Positions 51,401 through 62,482 of a stretch of DNA of 64,000 nt are shown here, piece after piece (position 1 is the stretch's first letter; every line of letters begins with the position of its first letter). Source of the stretch: a bacterium (GTDB lineage: Bacteria; Pseudomonadota; Alphaproteobacteria; Caulobacterales; Caulobacteraceae). Under the pieces are notes generated by a model. It had not been told where the DNA came from, did not search any database, and saw only the letters and a list, made by a program, of their open reading frames with translations. Location: assembly GCA_030824495.1 (NCBI GenBank), contig JAVBXP010000012.1:124001-188000 (forward strand), given 5' to 3'. The position numbers and the translations under genes were made by a program.

Positions 51401-51481
51401 AGCGATGGCCGGCTGCGCGATCAGCGCCAGGGCCACACTCGACAGTAGCGAACTCGACAGCAGCTTTGACTTGATAGTCAT
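48410..51481 (-). CDS. TonB-dependent receptor
   Basis: A 1023-residue receptor. Signal peptide (MTIKSKLLSSSLLSSVALALIAQPAIA), then EEFVVTGTRLRTQDFVSPNPVSSVTSDTIERSG as the plug start, VDRTLVLVDGRRHV and IYGADGVSGVVNFITKRDF in the plug. The barrel ends FFYLGLKANF with a terminal Phe. Outer-membrane importer of unknown substrate. The ATG at 51481 is preferred to 51664 because it begins the signal peptide. A 372-base gap lies upstream, shared with the divergent cold-shock gene. Confidence 0.92.
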   Translation of the reverse strand: MTIKSKLLSSSLLSSVALALIAQPAIAQETDAAGAVSVEEFVVTGTRLRTQDFVSPNPVSSVTSDTIERSGITNVTDLMKDYPALVGSNDSQTFSDAGNRGIVGLNLLNLRNLGVDRTLVLVDGRRHVAGTAGSAAVDTNSIPVGLIDRVEVLTGGASAIYGADGVSGVVNFITKRDFDGLDMRAQYGWSDGGGGENTFVSVVGGRNLMDDRLNITGAFEYSKTDPLNPEDRSFSRPGNREVLVDNPSAFDQADPSFNPSIWGTTDKVFARNVRYIDSAIGGGVYTNLNATSLSGIGFYGDGSPWRDGIYAGSFNMIGGSGTQTDLYQTELTPGIERWTIYGATRFEYAPNHRVFADMKYVNAKTSFTSQPTFDYGIFVSPDNPYIPASILADAQAPGGLATQEGADEFGLPAPGVLVARDNFDLGKVRRDIERETFRAVIGLEGDFSPSVAYNFSYTYGQTKEDNRELNNRNNERWFAAIDAVRNPANGQIVCRSDLDPSAIPPGDLFGRQTDPDSWGTTFRPGPGSGCVPVNIFGENTVSDAARAWINNVARSSAKIEQHVVSAYISGDSSQAFELPAGAVSFVLGTEYRKEISKSTPSDDELLGAELGYDITWLGQGVVSDGEYSVAELYGELGVPLLRDVRFVKSLNLNLAYRFSDYSTSGTTSTWSVGGQWRVYDDLMFRATRARAVRAPNITELFLPQTQTFKTLTDPCETTNVEAGTQFRVANCTAALGFNPVNQEFIDTTSSSVEGVIGGNRELKPEKGDTETYGVVFTPSFAPGLSVSLDYYKIRLRDAINFFEADTILESCYDLEQPNEFCGLFTRDPSSKFVNSFQEFGINVSEYKTAGWDMSIQYNLDPTRFGVEQDIGTFQISLLANKLETLEFVEVAGAEVSSEVGYAGAPKWQANFDVTWQWKHLMVNYGFNWFDETKRFSDERRASNPTYVEDRYWRYKARATHDIQAQYDLMDHYSLYGGINNFTDQQPDRGTTGLASTTAGAFTEGATPVGPLGRFFYLGLKANF

Positions 51482-51853
51482 GGCGTCACCCCAGCAGGAC
51501 GGCGGGGCCTCGGCCAAACAGTCGTTGGTCACCCCACAAACATGACCACGCAACACGCCGTTCGGTTCCCGCCCGATCAAATCCACGTCAGGAGTGTGAT
51601 GTTCAAAGCACACCCATAAACCGCGTGCCCAATCCGCCGCGTCGGCCCGTTTCGCGCGCCGCAAAGACTCGATCGCCTCGCCTTGCAGAGGCCGCTGAAC
51701 CGCGTTACCGTCGGCGGGTCAAACTCGTATGGTTCGGCTGATTTTCGACGCTCCAAACTCCGGCGCACCGAACCTGCTCCCCGACCCTCCCGAAATTTGA
51801 TGCGCGGCTCAAAGGCTGGGTTGCGGAATTACTATCCCAAGGACGACACTTCT
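51482..51853. other. Intergenic region between divergent TonB receptor and cold-shock genes
   Basis: No gene seen. It must hold promoters for both neighbours and probably a long cold-shock leader, common in csp genes. I found no clear consensus promoter. Short reading frames across it lack ribosome sites and typical composition. Confidence 0.4.
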
Positions 51854-52060
51854 ATGGCTACCGGCACTGTGAAATGGTTCAACGGAACCAAGGGCTACGG
51901 CTTCATTCAACCCGACGATGGCGGCGCTGACGTCTTCGTTCACATTTCGGCCGTCGAGCGCGCAGGCCTCCGCAGCCTGAACGAAGGCCAAAAGGTCACC
52001 TACGAGCTCGAGCAAGACCGTCGCAGCGGCAAGATGTCCGCCGGCAACCTGCAGGTCTAA
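51854..52060 (+). CDS. Cold shock protein of the CspA family
   Basis: A 68-residue OB-fold nucleic-acid-binding protein. RNP1 is KGYGFIQ (residues 13-19) and RNP2 is VFVHIS (27-32), in [18 protein letters not shown]. It binds single-stranded RNA/DNA and can melt RNA hairpins. It is followed by a strong terminator, so it is monocistronic. Confidence 0.95.
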   Translation: MATGTVKWFNGTKGYGFIQPDDGGADVFVHISAVERAGLRSLNEGQKVTYELEQDRRSGKMSAGNLQV

Positions 52061-52104
52061 AATACCTCGCAAAGGCTTTCGGGCCCTTGCGTTAGAACGA
52101 CTGA

Positions 52105-52131
52105 GGGCCGGCGGAAACGCCGGCCCTTTTT
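52105..52131 (+). terminator. Intrinsic terminator after the cold-shock gene
   Basis: GGGCCGGCG (52105-52113), loop GAAA, CGCCGGCCC (52118-52126), TTTTT (52127-52131). A textbook GNRA-loop terminator, 44 bases past the stop. Confidence 0.9.
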
Positions 52132-52247
52132 GTTTGGGGCAAACCGCGACTTGCGCCCAGGCGACTCCCTCTCTAAACGGCCCGCTTAACCTGCAATATG
52201 ATCGGCCGCAGCGCGCTCTACCGCGCGGCCCATGCGCGCGAGTGGAC

Positions 52248-55541
<3,294 letters not shown>

Positions 55542-55545
55542 CGCT

Positions 55546-56394
55546 TCAGCCCTGGGGCGGCGCGATGGGGATCCATCGCCCGCCCTTGCAGGTGATCGCC
55601 GTGCGCGAAAAGGCCTCCGGGCTCGCCGCCTCATGCCTGGCCATGGCCCAGAAGACAGCCAGCGAGGCCGGCTGATCGTTCGCGGGAATGGCGAAGAAAT
55701 CGCGCGCCAGCACCAGGACGAGTTGCCCTTCGGGCCGCTGGGAGCCAGGACCGCACGGCGGCGTTCCAAGAAGCGCGCTCGGCCCGAGACCGCTCTCGCT
55801 GCCCACACCCAGCAAGCCGTCCACACCCTCCAACGGTATGGCCTCAAGCTTTCCCATGCGCACGGAGAGGTTTGATAGGCCAAGCTTCCAGGCCTCAGCC
55901 TCGCTAAGCTTGAGCTTCACCAGATCGTCCCGGCCTGCGTAGCGGATTGAGGTTTCGCTATCGACGGCGAGAATCTGGATCATGTCGCCAACGAACGGCC
56001 TGCTGAGAGAAATGGCCTGACCGCCACCAAGCTCGACCTTCGCGCCCACAGGACGAACGATAATGACCAAGTTGTCGCGCGACGCTGGCGTCCCCTCGGC
56101 CTCCTCCTGAAGCGTGGCGATGAGGCCCTCGATGATCTCCTCGGATCGCTCCGGATCCTTCTCGTAGTATTCGTAGGAGGTCGTCATCGATAGATTTTTG
56201 CTGGTCCCGTCGGGCCAGGTGATACTCAGCGTCGCCCCATCCAAAGCCTTGACCTTCACGCCCGGCATCGCCTCTTCCGCCCGTTGGGCGAAGGCGTCCC
56301 GGAAGGTTTCGCGCGACCCTGGCGCCGCCTCCGCCGGTGCGCACGCGGCCAAGGTAACCGCGCATATCAGCGCCAGGACCGATCTAGCCGCCAC
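55546..56394 (-). CDS. Lipoprotein with DUF1444 (YtpQ)-like domain
   Basis: A 282-residue protein with the lipobox LAAC (MAARSVLALICAVTLAAC, Cys18). The middle part has LVIIVRPVGAKVE and VGDMIQILAVDSETSIRYAGRDDLVKLKLSEAEAWKLGLSNL, similar to the DUF1444/YtpQ pattern. Function unknown. Probably anchored to the inner or outer membrane. Its end is four bases from the carB stop on the other strand, so the two converge. Confidence 0.7.
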   Translation of the reverse strand: MAARSVLALICAVTLAACAPAEAAPGSRETFRDAFAQRAEEAMPGVKVKALDGATLSITWPDGTSKNLSMTTSYEYYEKDPERSEEIIEGLIATLQEEAEGTPASRDNLVIIVRPVGAKVELGGGQAISLSRPFVGDMIQILAVDSETSIRYAGRDDLVKLKLSEAEAWKLGLSNLSVRMGKLEAIPLEGVDGLLGVGSESGLGPSALLGTPPCGPGSQRPEGQLVLVLARDFFAIPANDQPASLAVFWAMARHEAASPEAFSRTAITCKGGRWIPIAPPQG

Positions 56395-56737
56395 GCTTTC
56401 CTCCGCATGCCACCAAGCTCCAAAAGAACAAACGGTGACCGCTCGTCGTTGTCAATGGCCAAGCTTTGCGAGCCTGCCCCCCGGCCTGGCCGCCATATCG
56501 AAGCAGGACCGACGTGACGCCGAGCGCCTCAAACCCCGCTCTGGGAAGCACTTAACCGTGAATGCTGATTGACCGCCGTTCTTTCAAGGCGCAGGCTTCA
56601 AGCATCGCCTTGCTTCGGCAGGCGCGAAAGTGGGCGAGCTCCGGCGGCCCCTGATGACCAGCCGGAAGGCCCACCTGGGCGCCTGTCGCAGTCTGGCGGA
56701 GGACATGTCCTCTGGAACAGTATGCGAAGGAAAAGCC
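56395..56737. other. Intergenic region upstream of the small His-rich membrane protein gene
   Basis: No gene, RNA or clear repeat seen. Short frames across it lack ribosome sites. It probably carries promoters for the divergent neighbours. Confidence 0.35.
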
Positions 56738-56902
56738 ATGCAATCCGGGCATCATGAAGGTGAGGTCCACCATCACAAGAATAGGCACCTGCTGGAGCGC
56801 TTCGAGGGATACACAGACCTCATCATCGTGGGTCTGATCATCGCCTTGGGCGCGGCCATGCTGGTCGGCCTGCTCACCGCCAACGGGAACGTCACCTGGT
56901 AG
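56738..56902 (+). CDS. Small His-rich membrane protein, 54 residues
   Basis: A 54-residue protein with a His-rich head (MQSGHHEGEVHHHKNRHL) and one membrane helix (YTDLIIVGLIIALGAAMLVGLLTA, about residues 25-48), ending NGNVTW. GAAGGAAA lies 7 bases before the ATG at 56738. It is reminiscent of small cytochrome-oxidase accessory subunits but no family is secure. The His-rich head might bind metal. Confidence 0.6.
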   Translation: MQSGHHEGEVHHHKNRHLLERFEGYTDLIIVGLIIALGAAMLVGLLTANGNVTW

Positions 56903-56920
56903 GCGCCGCCGCCTGACGAC

Positions 56921-57439
56921 CTAAAGAGATCGAGCCAAGACCAGGTCGTCATACTCATTGGCGCCTACACGGAACTTCCGGACGCCCGCCTCGGCGTAGC
57001 CCTGGCGGGCGTAGAAGGCGATTGCGCGCGAATTTCCCCCGAACACGCCGAGCAGCATCCGCGTGAACCCGTCGCTTGATGCGCGCTCCATCGCCGTCGT
57101 CATCAACTTGGCCCCTAGGCCCGTGCCATGGAAGCGGTTGAGGACGTAGATCCTCTTCAGCTCCACGTCGCGCTCGCCCGTCGCCACGGGAAGGTCTGGC
57201 GGGGTCAGGGCCGCATAGCCCACCACAGCCCCGCCCTCGTCCATCTCCGCCGCCCACAGCCGATAGCCCGCCTTGGCCAGCCAATCGGCGTAGAGCGCCT
57301 CGCTATGCTGGGTCTTGCAATGGCTGAGGATGTCGCCGGCCGGCAGGACGCCAGCATAGGTTTCCAGGAAGGTCGCCTGCCCCACCAGCGCTAGCGCGGC
57401 TTCGTCCCCCGCAACGCAGGGCCGGATGGTGACGCTCAT
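56921..57439 (-). CDS. GNAT family N-acetyltransferase
   Basis: A 172-residue acetyltransferase. The acetyl-CoA site is in LNRFHGTGLGAKLMTTAMERA, followed by LLGVFGGNSRAIAFYARQGYAEAGVRKF, the typical GNAT strand-4/helix-4 region. Substrate unknown. Start ATG at 57439. Confidence 0.86.
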   Translation of the reverse strand: MSVTIRPCVAGDEAALALVGQATFLETYAGVLPAGDILSHCKTQHSEALYADWLAKAGYRLWAAEMDEGGAVVGYAALTPPDLPVATGERDVELKRIYVLNRFHGTGLGAKLMTTAMERASSDGFTRMLLGVFGGNSRAIAFYARQGYAEAGVRKFRVGANEYDDLVLARSL

Positions 57440-57562
57440 GGAAAACCTCTCTTGGTCGAGCTAGCGGCTCGAATCCCGACCCGCCGAAAGGCTGGCCCTG
57501 ATTGCAGAGCTAGGCTAGTCGTAGGCTTAACTAAACAATGATTACCAATGGGAGGGATGCTC

Positions 57563-58360
57563 ATGGCCGGACGGGTCGAGGGTAAGGTTGCGCTGATCAC
57601 CGGCGGAGCAAGCGGCATTGGCCGCAGTTGCGCCGAACGCTTGGCGCAAGAAGGCGCGATCGTCGTCGTCACCGACGTTCAGGACGACAAGGGCGCGCAG
57701 ACTGTCGCCGACATCACCGCCGCGGGCGGCAAGGCCAGCTATCTTCCTCACGACGTCACCGGCGAGCAGCCCTGGATCGACGTCGTCGCGGCCATCAAGG
57801 CCCAGCACGGCCGCCTGGACATCCTGGTCAACAACGCCGGCATCGGCCTCAGCGGCTCGGTCCTGACCATGCCCCTGGCCGACTTCCAGAAGCAGACCGC
57901 TGTCAACCTCGACGGCGTCTTCCTTGGCGTGAAGCACTCGATCCCGCTGATGCGTGAGAACGGCGGCGGCTCGATCATCAACATGTCGTCGGTGGCTGGC
58001 CTTAAGGGCTCGGCGATCCTGGCCGGCTACTGCGCCACCAAGGGCGCGGTGCGTCTGTTCACCAAGTCCGTGGCCCTGGAATGCGCGGCCGCCAAGGACG
58101 GGATCCGGGTCAATTCCGTGCACCCTGGCATCATCGAAACCCCGATCTGGGACTCGATCATGGGCACCGGCGACGTTGGCGACAACGCCCGCCCGCCGCG
58201 GCCGGCGGTGCTGGACGCCATGACGCTGGAGGGCGTGCCACTCGGCAAGAAGGGCTTCCCAGAAGACATCGCCAACGGCGTGCTCTGGCTGGCCTCCGAC
58301 GAGAGCCGTTATGTCACCGGCGCCGAGATCGTCATCGATGGCGGGTTCTCGATCAAGTAG
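57563..58360 (+). CDS. Short-chain dehydrogenase/reductase
   Basis: A 265-residue SDR with the cofactor motif TGGASGIG, the NNAG motif (LVNNAGIG), the catalytic YCATK and the C-terminal VIDGGFSIK. Uses NAD(P)(H); the substrate is unknown. GGGAGGG lies 6 bases before the ATG at 57563, which decides this start over ATGs at 57548 and 57557. TTAAC and A+T-rich bases lie upstream. Confidence 0.9.
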   Translation: MAGRVEGKVALITGGASGIGRSCAERLAQEGAIVVVTDVQDDKGAQTVADITAAGGKASYLPHDVTGEQPWIDVVAAIKAQHGRLDILVNNAGIGLSGSVLTMPLADFQKQTAVNLDGVFLGVKHSIPLMRENGGGSIINMSSVAGLKGSAILAGYCATKGAVRLFTKSVALECAAAKDGIRVNSVHPGIIETPIWDSIMGTGDVGDNARPPRPAVLDAMTLEGVPLGKKGFPEDIANGVLWLASDESRYVTGAEIVIDGGFSIK

Positions 58361-58440
58361 CGGCCCCTACGACCGCCTTGCGTCAAAAATAACCGCCCAG
58401 GAGCGTTTCCGATCGACCGGAAATGCTCTACGGGCGGGTC

Positions 58441-58941
58441 ATGACCGCCACGCTTCACGTCGTCTTCGGCCCCTCGGGCGCCGGCAAGTCCACCTACGCC
58501 AAGGAATTCGCGCGCCGCGAACCGGCCGTCCACTTCGCTATCGACGACTGGATGGCCCGGCTGTTCGCCGCCGACATGCCTGAGCCGATCGAGTTCGCCT
58601 GGATGATGGAACGGGTGGAGCGTTGCGAGTCGCAGATCTGGTCGACCGCCGCCGGCGTCATCGCCACCGGAACATCGGTGATCCTCGACCTGGGTCTGAT
58701 GCGCAAGACCGACCGCGCCCGCGTCGCCGAGATCGCCGCGGCGGTCGAGCTGCCGATCCAGTTCCACTTTGTCACCGCCCCCCAGGACGTCCGCCGCGCG
58801 CGCGTTCTGGAACGCAACGAAGTTCGCGGCGAGAGCTTCGCCATGCCGGTCAATCAGGAAATGTTCGACTTCATCGAAGGCGTCTACGAGGCGCCCGACG
58901 AGGCCGAGCTCATCGGCGCGATCATTTCAGAGAGCGACTGA
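58441..58941 (+). CDS. P-loop kinase (zeta-toxin/AAA-like)
   Basis: A 166-residue protein with the Walker A motif GPSGAGKST (about residues 9-17), a DDW switch (FAIDDWMARLF) and the IATGTSVILDLGLMRK segment. These small P-loop kinases phosphorylate nucleotides, sugars or RNA; the target is unknown. No toxin-antitoxin partner is present. The ATG at 58441 is preferred to 58423. Confidence 0.82.
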   Translation: MTATLHVVFGPSGAGKSTYAKEFARREPAVHFAIDDWMARLFAADMPEPIEFAWMMERVERCESQIWSTAAGVIATGTSVILDLGLMRKTDRARVAEIAAAVELPIQFHFVTAPQDVRRARVLERNEVRGESFAMPVNQEMFDFIEGVYEAPDEAELIGAIISESD

Positions 58942-58945
58942 TCGG

Positions 58946-59569
58946 CTAGACAAACAGCCATTCCGGCCAGGTCGCGTCCGCGGCCCGGTGATAGGCGTCG
59001 CGAACCGTCAGGCGAGCATTGTAGTCGAGCAGGGCCGGGGTTTCCGGCAACGTCTTGCGACGCAGCGCGGTCGAGATCGTCGACCCCAGCATGACGTCGG
59101 CCGCCGAGAACCGGTCGCCGAGCAGGTAGTTGCGCCCCTTCACCGCCTTGCCAAGCACCTCGACCATGTCGTCGAAGGCGCCAAAGCCGGTCTCCGCGCC
59201 CGGCAGGTCGATATGCTTGGGGTGCAGGCTGATCAACGGATCGAGCACGGCGGTCGAATAGACCATCCACTTCAGATAGGCGCCGCGATCCACGTCCTCG
59301 ATCTTCGGCGCCAGACCGCCATAGCCGTAGCGATCGGCCAGATAGATGCAGATCGCCGGGTTCTCGCTCACCACGACCTTGCCGTCGGTAAGCGTCGGCA
59401 CCTTCCCTGACGGATTGAGCTTCAGATAGTCCTTCTTCTTCTGGTCGCCCTTGCGGATATCCACATTGACCACCTGGAACGGGACACCCAGTTCTTCGAG
59501 AAGCCAGTAGGCCGTGAAGGCGCGGCTGGCCGGCGAATGGTATAGCGTGATCGCGGGCTTGGTTTTCAT
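58946..59569 (-). CDS. Glutathione S-transferase
   Basis: A 207-residue GST: the N-terminal thioredoxin-like domain has ITLYHSPASRAFTAYWLLEELG, the cis-Pro is in SGKVPTLTDGKVVVSENPAICIYLADRY, and the C-terminal helical domain has GAYLKWMVYSTAV and FSAADVML. It conjugates or transfers glutathione. Substrate unknown. Confidence 0.9.
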   Translation of the reverse strand: MKTKPAITLYHSPASRAFTAYWLLEELGVPFQVVNVDIRKGDQKKKDYLKLNPSGKVPTLTDGKVVVSENPAICIYLADRYGYGGLAPKIEDVDRGAYLKWMVYSTAVLDPLISLHPKHIDLPGAETGFGAFDDMVEVLGKAVKGRNYLLGDRFSAADVMLGSTISTALRRKTLPETPALLDYNARLTVRDAYHRAADATWPEWLFV

Positions 59570-59688
59570 GCTGGGCCTCTGAAGACTACGGTCAATCTAG
59601 GAACCCGGCGGAGACCCCGCTACCCCGTTCCTGGACAGGTTAAACGCTCCCGCGCGCGGCTCGTCATAACACTCGATGGTCGCGGCCC

Positions 59689-59717
59689 TTGAGTTTTTGC
59701 GCTGCCGCATCTATCCT
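59689..59717 (+). promoter_or_regulatory. Candidate sigma-70 promoter of greA
   Basis: TTGAGT (59689-59694), a 17-base spacer, then TATCCT (59712-59717). This matches sigma-70 spacing, about 70 bases upstream of the greA start. Confidence 0.45.
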
Positions 59718-59788
59718 CTACCCCCCCGGACGCCTGCGCCCGCGGCCGGCAACGAACTCCCTTAAAGGCGACCGAGTCCTCACCTATC

Positions 59789-60262
59789 ATGGAAAAAGTC
59801 CCGATGACCGCCGAGGGCTGGCAAGTCCTCGACGATGAATTGAAGCGTTTGAAGACCATCGAGCGTCCCGCCGTGATCGCTGCGATCTCGGAAGCGCGCT
59901 CGCATGGCGATCTCTCCGAGAATGCCGAATATCATGCCGCCAAAGAGCGTCAGGGCTGGATCGAAGGTCAGATCGCCGAGATCGAAGACCGGATGGCCCG
60001 CGCGCAGGTCATCGACGTCTCGAAGCTCTCCGGCAGCCAGGTGAAATTCGGCGCCACGGTCTCCGTGGTCGACGAAGACACCGAGGAAAAGGCTCGCTAC
60101 CAGATCGTCGGCGAGCACGAAGCCGACGTGAAGCAGGGGAAGATCTCGATCATTTCCCCGCTGGCCCGCGCCATGATCGGCAAGGAAATGGGCGACGTCG
60201 TCGAGGTGAACACCCCCGGCGGCGGCAAGGCCTATGAGATCCTCAAGGTCGAGTGGGTCTAG
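59789..60262 (+). CDS. greA: Transcription elongation factor GreA
   Basis: A 157-residue cleavage factor. The N-terminal coiled coil reads [50 protein letters not shown], with the acidic tip Asp/Glu in DLSENAEY. The C-terminal FKBP-like domain follows. It rescues backtracked RNA polymerase by stimulating transcript cleavage. Starts ATG at 59789. Confidence 0.96.
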   Translation: MEKVPMTAEGWQVLDDELKRLKTIERPAVIAAISEARSHGDLSENAEYHAAKERQGWIEGQIAEIEDRMARAQVIDVSKLSGSQVKFGATVSVVDEDTEEKARYQIVGEHEADVKQGKISIISPLARAMIGKEMGDVVEVNTPGGGKAYEILKVEWV

Positions 60263-60269
60263 GCCAGAC

Positions 60270-61283
60270 TTGACTGCATCCAATCCGACGTCCTCCGAGA
60301 CCCCGCTCATCATCTGGGCGGTCTCGGATGGGCGCGCGGGCATCGAGGCCCAGGTCGTGGGCCTCGCCAACGCGGTGGCGCGCAAGCGCCCGGCCAGGAT
60401 CATCGTCAAGCGTGTCGGCTGGAAGAGCTGGATAGGGCGTCTGCCCTGGTGGCTCAACCTGGCGCCGCGCAGCTTCCTGACGCCTGAGAGCGACCTGACC
60501 CCGCCCTGGCCCGATCTGTGGATCGCGGCCGGCCGGGCGACCCTGCCCTTGTCCATTCGCGTGAAGGGCTGGTCGAAGAAGAAGACCTATGTGGTCCAGA
60601 TCCAGGACCCGCGCATGCCCACGCGGCTGTTCGACCTGGTCATTCCGCCGAGGCATGACCGCCTCATAGGCGACAACGTCTTCCCGATCACCGGCTCCCC
60701 GGGGCGAGTGAACGCCGACCGCCTCGCGGGCGATCTGGAACATTTCAAAGCCGAGTTAGAGCCCCTGCCCCGCCCGCGGGTCGCGGTGATCATCGGCGGC
60801 AAGTCCAAGGCCCATGACCTGTCAGTCGAGCGCGCCGCCGCCATGGCGCGCGAGATCGAACTGCCGGTCGCCCACGAGGGCGGCTCGGTCATGGTCAGCT
60901 TTACGCGCCGCACCCCCGAGCCTGCCCGCGCGATCCTGGCGGCGCGCCTCAAGCACCTGCCGGGCGTGATCTGGGACGGTGAAGGCGAGAACCCCTACTT
61001 CGCCTATCTGGCGGCGGCCGACTACATCCTGGTCACCGAGGACTCGACCAATCTCGCGACCGACGCCGCCTCGACCGGCAAGCCGGTCTTCGTCCTGAAG
61101 ATGGAGGGCGAGAGCCTGAAGTTCAGGCTGTTCCACGAAGACCTCGAGAGCCTGGGCGCGGCTCGCCCCTTCGGCGGGGCCTTCCATAGCTGGCAGTATC
61201 CACCACTAGCCGAGACTGATCGCGCCGCCGATGAAGTGCTGCGGCGCTACGACGAACGAGGCGGGCGCCCCGTTCCGGGCTAA
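60270..61283 (+). CDS. ELM1/DUF1022-like nucleoside-diphosphate-sugar epimerase-family protein
   Basis: A 337-residue protein of the mitochondrial-fission ELM1 (DUF1022) family. It has VWAVSDGRAGIEAQVVGLANAVA, YVVQIQDPRMPTRLFDLVIPPRHD, a SVMVSFTRRTPE segment and VTEDSTNLATDAASTGKPVFVL. Bacterial members resemble GT-B glycosyltransferases; the role is unknown. Start is TTG at 60270, seven bases past the greA stop; no closer in-frame ATG lies outside greA. It precedes pseG. Confidence 0.78.
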   Translation: MTASNPTSSETPLIIWAVSDGRAGIEAQVVGLANAVARKRPARIIVKRVGWKSWIGRLPWWLNLAPRSFLTPESDLTPPWPDLWIAAGRATLPLSIRVKGWSKKKTYVVQIQDPRMPTRLFDLVIPPRHDRLIGDNVFPITGSPGRVNADRLAGDLEHFKAELEPLPRPRVAVIIGGKSKAHDLSVERAAAMAREIELPVAHEGGSVMVSFTRRTPEPARAILAARLKHLPGVIWDGEGENPYFAYLAAADYILVTEDSTNLATDAASTGKPVFVLKMEGESLKFRLFHEDLESLGAARPFGGAFHSWQYPPLAETDRAADEVLRRYDERGGRPVPG

Positions 61284-61328
61284 CATAGCCTTTCCAAAGT
61301 GTTGGTTTCGGCCTTCCCTGTAGCGGAA

Positions 61329-62369
61329 ATGATTCTCCGCCCGCGCGTCCTCTTCGTCGCCAATGCAGGCCCCTCGGTTGGAGGCGGCCATGTGATGCGT
61401 TCGCTCAGCCTGGCGCGCGCTCTCGAACCACACGGCGCCGATTGCGTGTTCCTCGCCTCGCCACAGGCGGGCGTCATCCTGGACGTTTTCGCGCCCGACA
61501 TGGCCCGCGAGGACACCGACGCCATCGATTCAGATTCGGTGCAGCGCGCCGCAATGGGCATGCGCTTCGACGCCGTGGTCTTCGACCATTACGGCCTTGG
61601 CCGCGCCGATCACGAAGCCGTCGCACAGGGCCGCCCAACGCTGGTGATCGACGATCTCGCCGACCGCCCGCTTGGGGCCAACCTGGTGCTGGATCCGGGC
61701 CCCGCAAGGACCGAGGCCGACTATGCCGCCCTGGCGCCTGGCGCTCGGCTGCTGCTCGGTCCCAACTACGCGCCGGTTCGGCCTGAATTCGCCGCCCTCC
61801 GCGAACAGGCCCTGGCCAGGCGCGGCGGGCCTGTCGCACGCGTGCTGGTCGCACTTGGCCTCACCGACGTCGGCGCCATCACCGCCCGCGTCGTGGATCG
61901 CCTGCGTCAGCGCAACGGCCAACTGGCGTTCGACATCGTCCTGGGCAGCGCTTCGCCGAGCCTGCCGGGGCTGACCCGGATCGCCGCCCACGACCCCCGC
62001 CTGACCTTGCACGTCGACGCCCAGGACATGGCCGACCTGACCCTCAACGCCGACATCGCTGTCGGCGGCGGCGGCTCCACCACCTGGGAGCGCTGCACGC
62101 TCGGGCTGCCCTCGCTGCTGGTCGTCCTTGCCGACAATCAACGCCCCGCCGCCCAGGCGCTGCTCGAACGCGACGCGGTCATGGTGGTGGACGCCCAGGC
62201 GCCCGACTTCGACACAGCTTTCGACCGCGCCGCCGTACGGCTGCTGACCGATCCGGTTACGCGCACGCGGCTGACGGCGGCCAGCCTCGACATCTGCGAC
62301 GGGCTGGGGGCCGACCGGGTCGCCCAGGCGTTCCTGCAGGTCATCGCCGCTCCGCGCGAAACGGCCTGA
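61329..62369 (+). CDS. pseG: PseG-like glycosyltransferase / nucleotide-sugar hydrolase
   Basis: A 346-residue GT-B protein with the PseG start MILRPRVLFVANAGPSVGGGHVMRSLSLARAL (GGGH-x2-R). PseG removes UDP from the altropyranose intermediate of pseudaminic acid, used for flagellin glycosylation; the Caulobacter gene is called flmD. Other pseudaminic acid genes are not visible, so the pathway call rests on this one family. The ATG at 61329 begins the conserved part; an ATG at 61299 would add ten residues. Confidence 0.75.
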   Translation: MILRPRVLFVANAGPSVGGGHVMRSLSLARALEPHGADCVFLASPQAGVILDVFAPDMAREDTDAIDSDSVQRAAMGMRFDAVVFDHYGLGRADHEAVAQGRPTLVIDDLADRPLGANLVLDPGPARTEADYAALAPGARLLLGPNYAPVRPEFAALREQALARRGGPVARVLVALGLTDVGAITARVVDRLRQRNGQLAFDIVLGSASPSLPGLTRIAAHDPRLTLHVDAQDMADLTLNADIAVGGGGSTTWERCTLGLPSLLVVLADNQRPAAQALLERDAVMVVDAQAPDFDTAFDRAAVRLLTDPVTRTRLTAASLDICDGLGADRVAQAFLQVIAAPRETA

Positions 62370-62482
62370 GTCACCCCCGGGAGGGCGTTCGCCCCCAACT
62401 AAATACGTTCTTTGAGACCTGCGTTAAGCGACCACGCCCCGTGCCCGTCGCATCCGGCCAGAATCTCACCTAAATATGCGGC

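Noticed and set aside
49796-51448. A 550-codon open frame on the plus strand
   Set aside because: It is the antisense shadow of the TonB receptor at 48410-51481, with no recognisable domain.
57530-57560. A possible CtrA site (TTAAC) upstream of the SDR gene
   Set aside because: Only one half-site is convincing and the second half has the wrong spacing.
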